Shown: one piece after another, positions 32,468 through 34,304 of the stretch
Layout of the letters: each line of letters opens with the position of its first letter
Position numbering within the stretch: position 1 is the first letter of the stretch
DNA from: Selaginella moellendorffii
Taxonomy: Eukaryota; Streptophyta; Lycopodiopsida; Selaginellales; Selaginellaceae
NCBI RefSeq assembly: GCF_000143415.4
Contig: NW_003314266.1
Span: 163,157-197,460, forward strand
Direction: 5' to 3'
Length of the DNA stretch: 34,304 nt
Notes under the pieces: model-generated
Databases searched by the model: none
Told to the model about the DNA's origin: nothing
What the model saw: the letters and a program-made list of their open reading frames with translations, nothing else
Translations under genes and position numbers: made by a program

Positions 32468-33105
32468 AGACTAACTCTTGATACTAAGGGAGGATTAGGG
32501 TGAAAGCCCAAAGCATGTGTTGTTCCTTAAGGGGGGGGGGGGAGGGGTGTTGTGGGGGATTCCAAATGTATAGTAAGGGTAATGGGTAGGTCAGGCATGG
32601 CCAACTAACCTAAAGTATAATCTAGCTCTTGCTTGTGTGCTTATCTTTGTTCTACGTCCAGCTTGGGTTTAAGCCCAAGTTCCATTCCATGCTAACTGGT
32701 GGAGTACCCATGTCTTTGTATTAGGCCACTGATATACCGAAATAGCGCCAAACTCTGTTTAGCTCCGTTTTGTGTGCTGGCCCTAGCATTGGGATGCTGG
32801 TTGCTCCAGAACTATTCCAAGTCACTACAGGCTCCTGTCCTTTTGCTCCTTGGGCTATATGCTTGAGAGTTGCTCCATGGTCCGGTTCCGTCACTCCTTG
32901 GCTCCATATTTGGGAGTTTGGCACCATTCCTTTATCCAGTGGCCCAAGGCCTTGAACCTCAGGTTCCACACCACTATCCTTTGGACATGTGGCATGTGAC
33001 ATGTGGCATTTGTCATGTGGCACAAAAAGGGTTTAAGTTCAACTTTGTGGTGTTATCCTATGGTAAATCACCATAGGATAAAGGGTAAAAACCACGTGCA
33101 TTACA
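31949..33105 (+). repeat. Right LTR
   Basis: 1157 bp, starting TGTCGC after the purine tract and ending ATTACA. It has an interrupted G tract at 32531-32547, CATGTG words in place of the left LTR's CACGTG words, and a perfect 11-bp-stem hairpin at 33054-33080. Confidence 0.88.
33054..33080. repeat. Hairpin near LTR 3' end
   Basis: TATCCTATGGT, a 5-base loop AAATC, then ACCATAGGATA form a perfect 11-bp stem. The left LTR has the same structure at 26387-26408 with one changed stem base. Confidence 0.85.
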
Positions 33106-33849
33106 CTCTTTATCCCTTTTTTGAAGAAAAAAAAGTTCTAAAGCACCAGTTTTGTTCAAATTCTCTACATTTATCCTCATTTAATTATCTATATTCGGCC
33201 TCACTCCACTATTATATCTATTCTACCTCACCATGTCAAGGTTAAATATTATATTTAGACTTATTATGGTTCTCCCCATTCCACAATTTATACCATTTGT
33301 CCTTGCTCCGCTATTGTAACTACTTCTCTGAAGAAAAAAAAAGTTTGAAGAGTAAAGGTAAAGAAAAAAAAATAAGAAAAATTTGGGGAAGAAACATTAT
33401 GGGAGAATAAATTGTGGATAAAGAAGCATTGGAAAAGGATTTTTCAACAATTGACAAAGCAAAAATGAGGAAGTAAAAATAAGAAAATATGTTTTAAAGC
33501 TTGGAGAATAGAGGAGCTTTTATTATAAAATACTTTGGCCACTATAAGATAAACAAAAAAATTTCACTACTTAGCCTCTTTAACAAATAATTTAACATTT
33601 GAGACGAGAAAATCAATTTAAAAGTTCACTCTTAAAAGAACATAAAATTCTTCAGCAACAATGGTAAAATAAAAGCTTTTAGCAACATTTACAAATGGGG
33701 ATATAAACTTTGGCAAAAGTGACTCAACACTTGGAATAAAAAAACACTTGACACTATAATTAATTAAAAACTCCACCAACAAAACAAAAGTAAGATTCTC
33801 AACTTTATATATATGTTTAGCATTTAGATTAGTATAAAGAAAATGTAAA

Positions 33850-34040
33850 CAACCAAAAAGAAAAACTCAAAAAATAATTTATAAAGGTTTAAATATAAAG
33901 GGAAAGGGTTTATAAACAATAGTGCACCCTTTTTTCAATTGATTAAGGGTTTTAGGATATTTGATATTAAGCATTTCTAGGTTTGTGTAATATTATGGTG
34001 GGTGATTTCCTGGGAAGTTTAAATTTAAAAGCTTATAAAA
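33850..34040 (+). repeat. Dispersed repeat, copy 2
   Basis: Direct match of 24270-24450, including AACCAAAAAGAAAAACTC, AATATAAAGGGAAAGG and AGTGCACCCTTTTTTC. Confidence 0.75.
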
Positions 34041-34074
34041 AGATAGAAAATATTTAACTAAACATTGGATTAAG

Positions 34075-34190
34075 AATGAGAATTATAAGAGTCACAAATG
34101 ACCGATGTGTGAAAATAAATACTATAAACGATAATGAGAATCATAAGAGTCATAAATGACTGATGTGCCAAAATAAATACTACAAACGAG
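34075..34190 (+). repeat. 58-bp tandem repeat, two copies
   Basis: Copies at 34075-34132 and 34133-34190 both begin AATGAGAAT and contain ATAAGAGTCA.AAATGAC. They differ at about eight positions, mostly transitions. Confidence 0.88.
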
Positions 34191-34304
34191 AAGCAATAAA
34201 AGGTAATGCAATAAAGATTAAAAGGAAGAATATAGTAGATAGCTATAATTTTAGATCTAGCAAAAAGTTATTACATATTTCAACGCGTTTGAGTGATGAT
34301 AGGA

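Larger units (their letters stand above)
25291..33105 (+). mobile_element. Non-autonomous LTR retroelement, 7.8 kb
   Basis: Two direct repeats of about 1.15 kb (25291-26436 and 31949-33105) bracket a 4.9-kb interior. Both end GTGCATTACA; the right one starts TGTCGC after a purine-rich tract (AGGGCGAGAG), the left one starts TTTCGC. Two bases after the left LTR lies TGGTATCAAAGG, close to the plant initiator tRNA-Met primer-binding site TGGTATCAGAGC. The interior has no ORF over 110 aa, and I see no gag, protease, reverse transcriptase or integrase motif, so it is LARD-like or fully decayed. I found no matching target-site duplication (TCAAA before, CTCTT after). The two LTRs are visibly diverged, so the insertion is old. 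Confidence 0.85.
33106..34304. other. AT-rich gene-free stretch
   Basis: No coding signal is seen. It holds dispersed repeat copy 2 and a 58-bp tandem repeat near the window end. Confidence 0.6.

Noticed and set aside
25300-33110. CRISPR-like or other regularly spaced array
   Set aside because: The repeats are long LTR copies and a two-unit tandem duplication, not short repeats with unique spacers.

Overview
The window looks like nuclear DNA of a vascular plant with very short introns. The lycophyte Selaginella moellendorffii is my best guess; I infer this from introns of about 45-85 bp with GT..AG ends in every multi-exon gene, and from plant-type ferritin, MBF1, germin-like, PPR and DHHC families. 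No database search was possible.

Layout. (1) 1-5460 and 16880-22239 are the two arms of an inverted duplication (block A). Each arm holds one intact 11-exon gene for an unrecognised single-pass membrane protein (left on minus, right on plus) and, beyond its 3' end, a heavily decayed tandem pair of TPR-like gene remnants. (2) 5697-7100 (block B) holds a PPR-gene remnant and an intact, intronless germin-like gene. A second block B at about 22650-23860 is inverted, and its germin copy is broken by small deletions that remove the metal-binding box. (3) 7100-9420 is AT-rich and gene-free. (4) 9430-16355 is the conserved gene island: a PPR remnant (minus), plastid ferritin (plus, 8 exons), MBF1 (plus, 4 exons, only 96 bp after ferritin), a six-TM uncharacterised protein (minus) and a DHHC protein S-acyltransferase (plus, 9 exons). 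The last two are divergent across a promoter of about 740 bp. (5) 23860-25290 is AT-rich. (6) 25291-33105 is a 7.8-kb LTR retroelement with LTRs of about 1.15 kb, a primer-binding site resembling the initiator tRNA-Met type, and a 4.9-kb interior with no recognisable gag or pol. (7) 33106-34304 is AT-rich with a dispersed repeat and a 58-bp tandem repeat.

How the genes relate. Ferritin (iron storage) and MBF1 (transcriptional co-activator linked to stress responses) sit head-to-tail with a shared 96-bp gap that carries a perfect 10-bp direct repeat with an ACGT core. The germin-like, ferritin and MBF1 genes belong to families often linked to stress or oxidative metabolism, but nothing here shows that they form a pathway. 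The most novel item is the duplicated membrane-protein gene. It appears to have been built by internal exon duplication, and both copies are open although they differ by in-frame indels.
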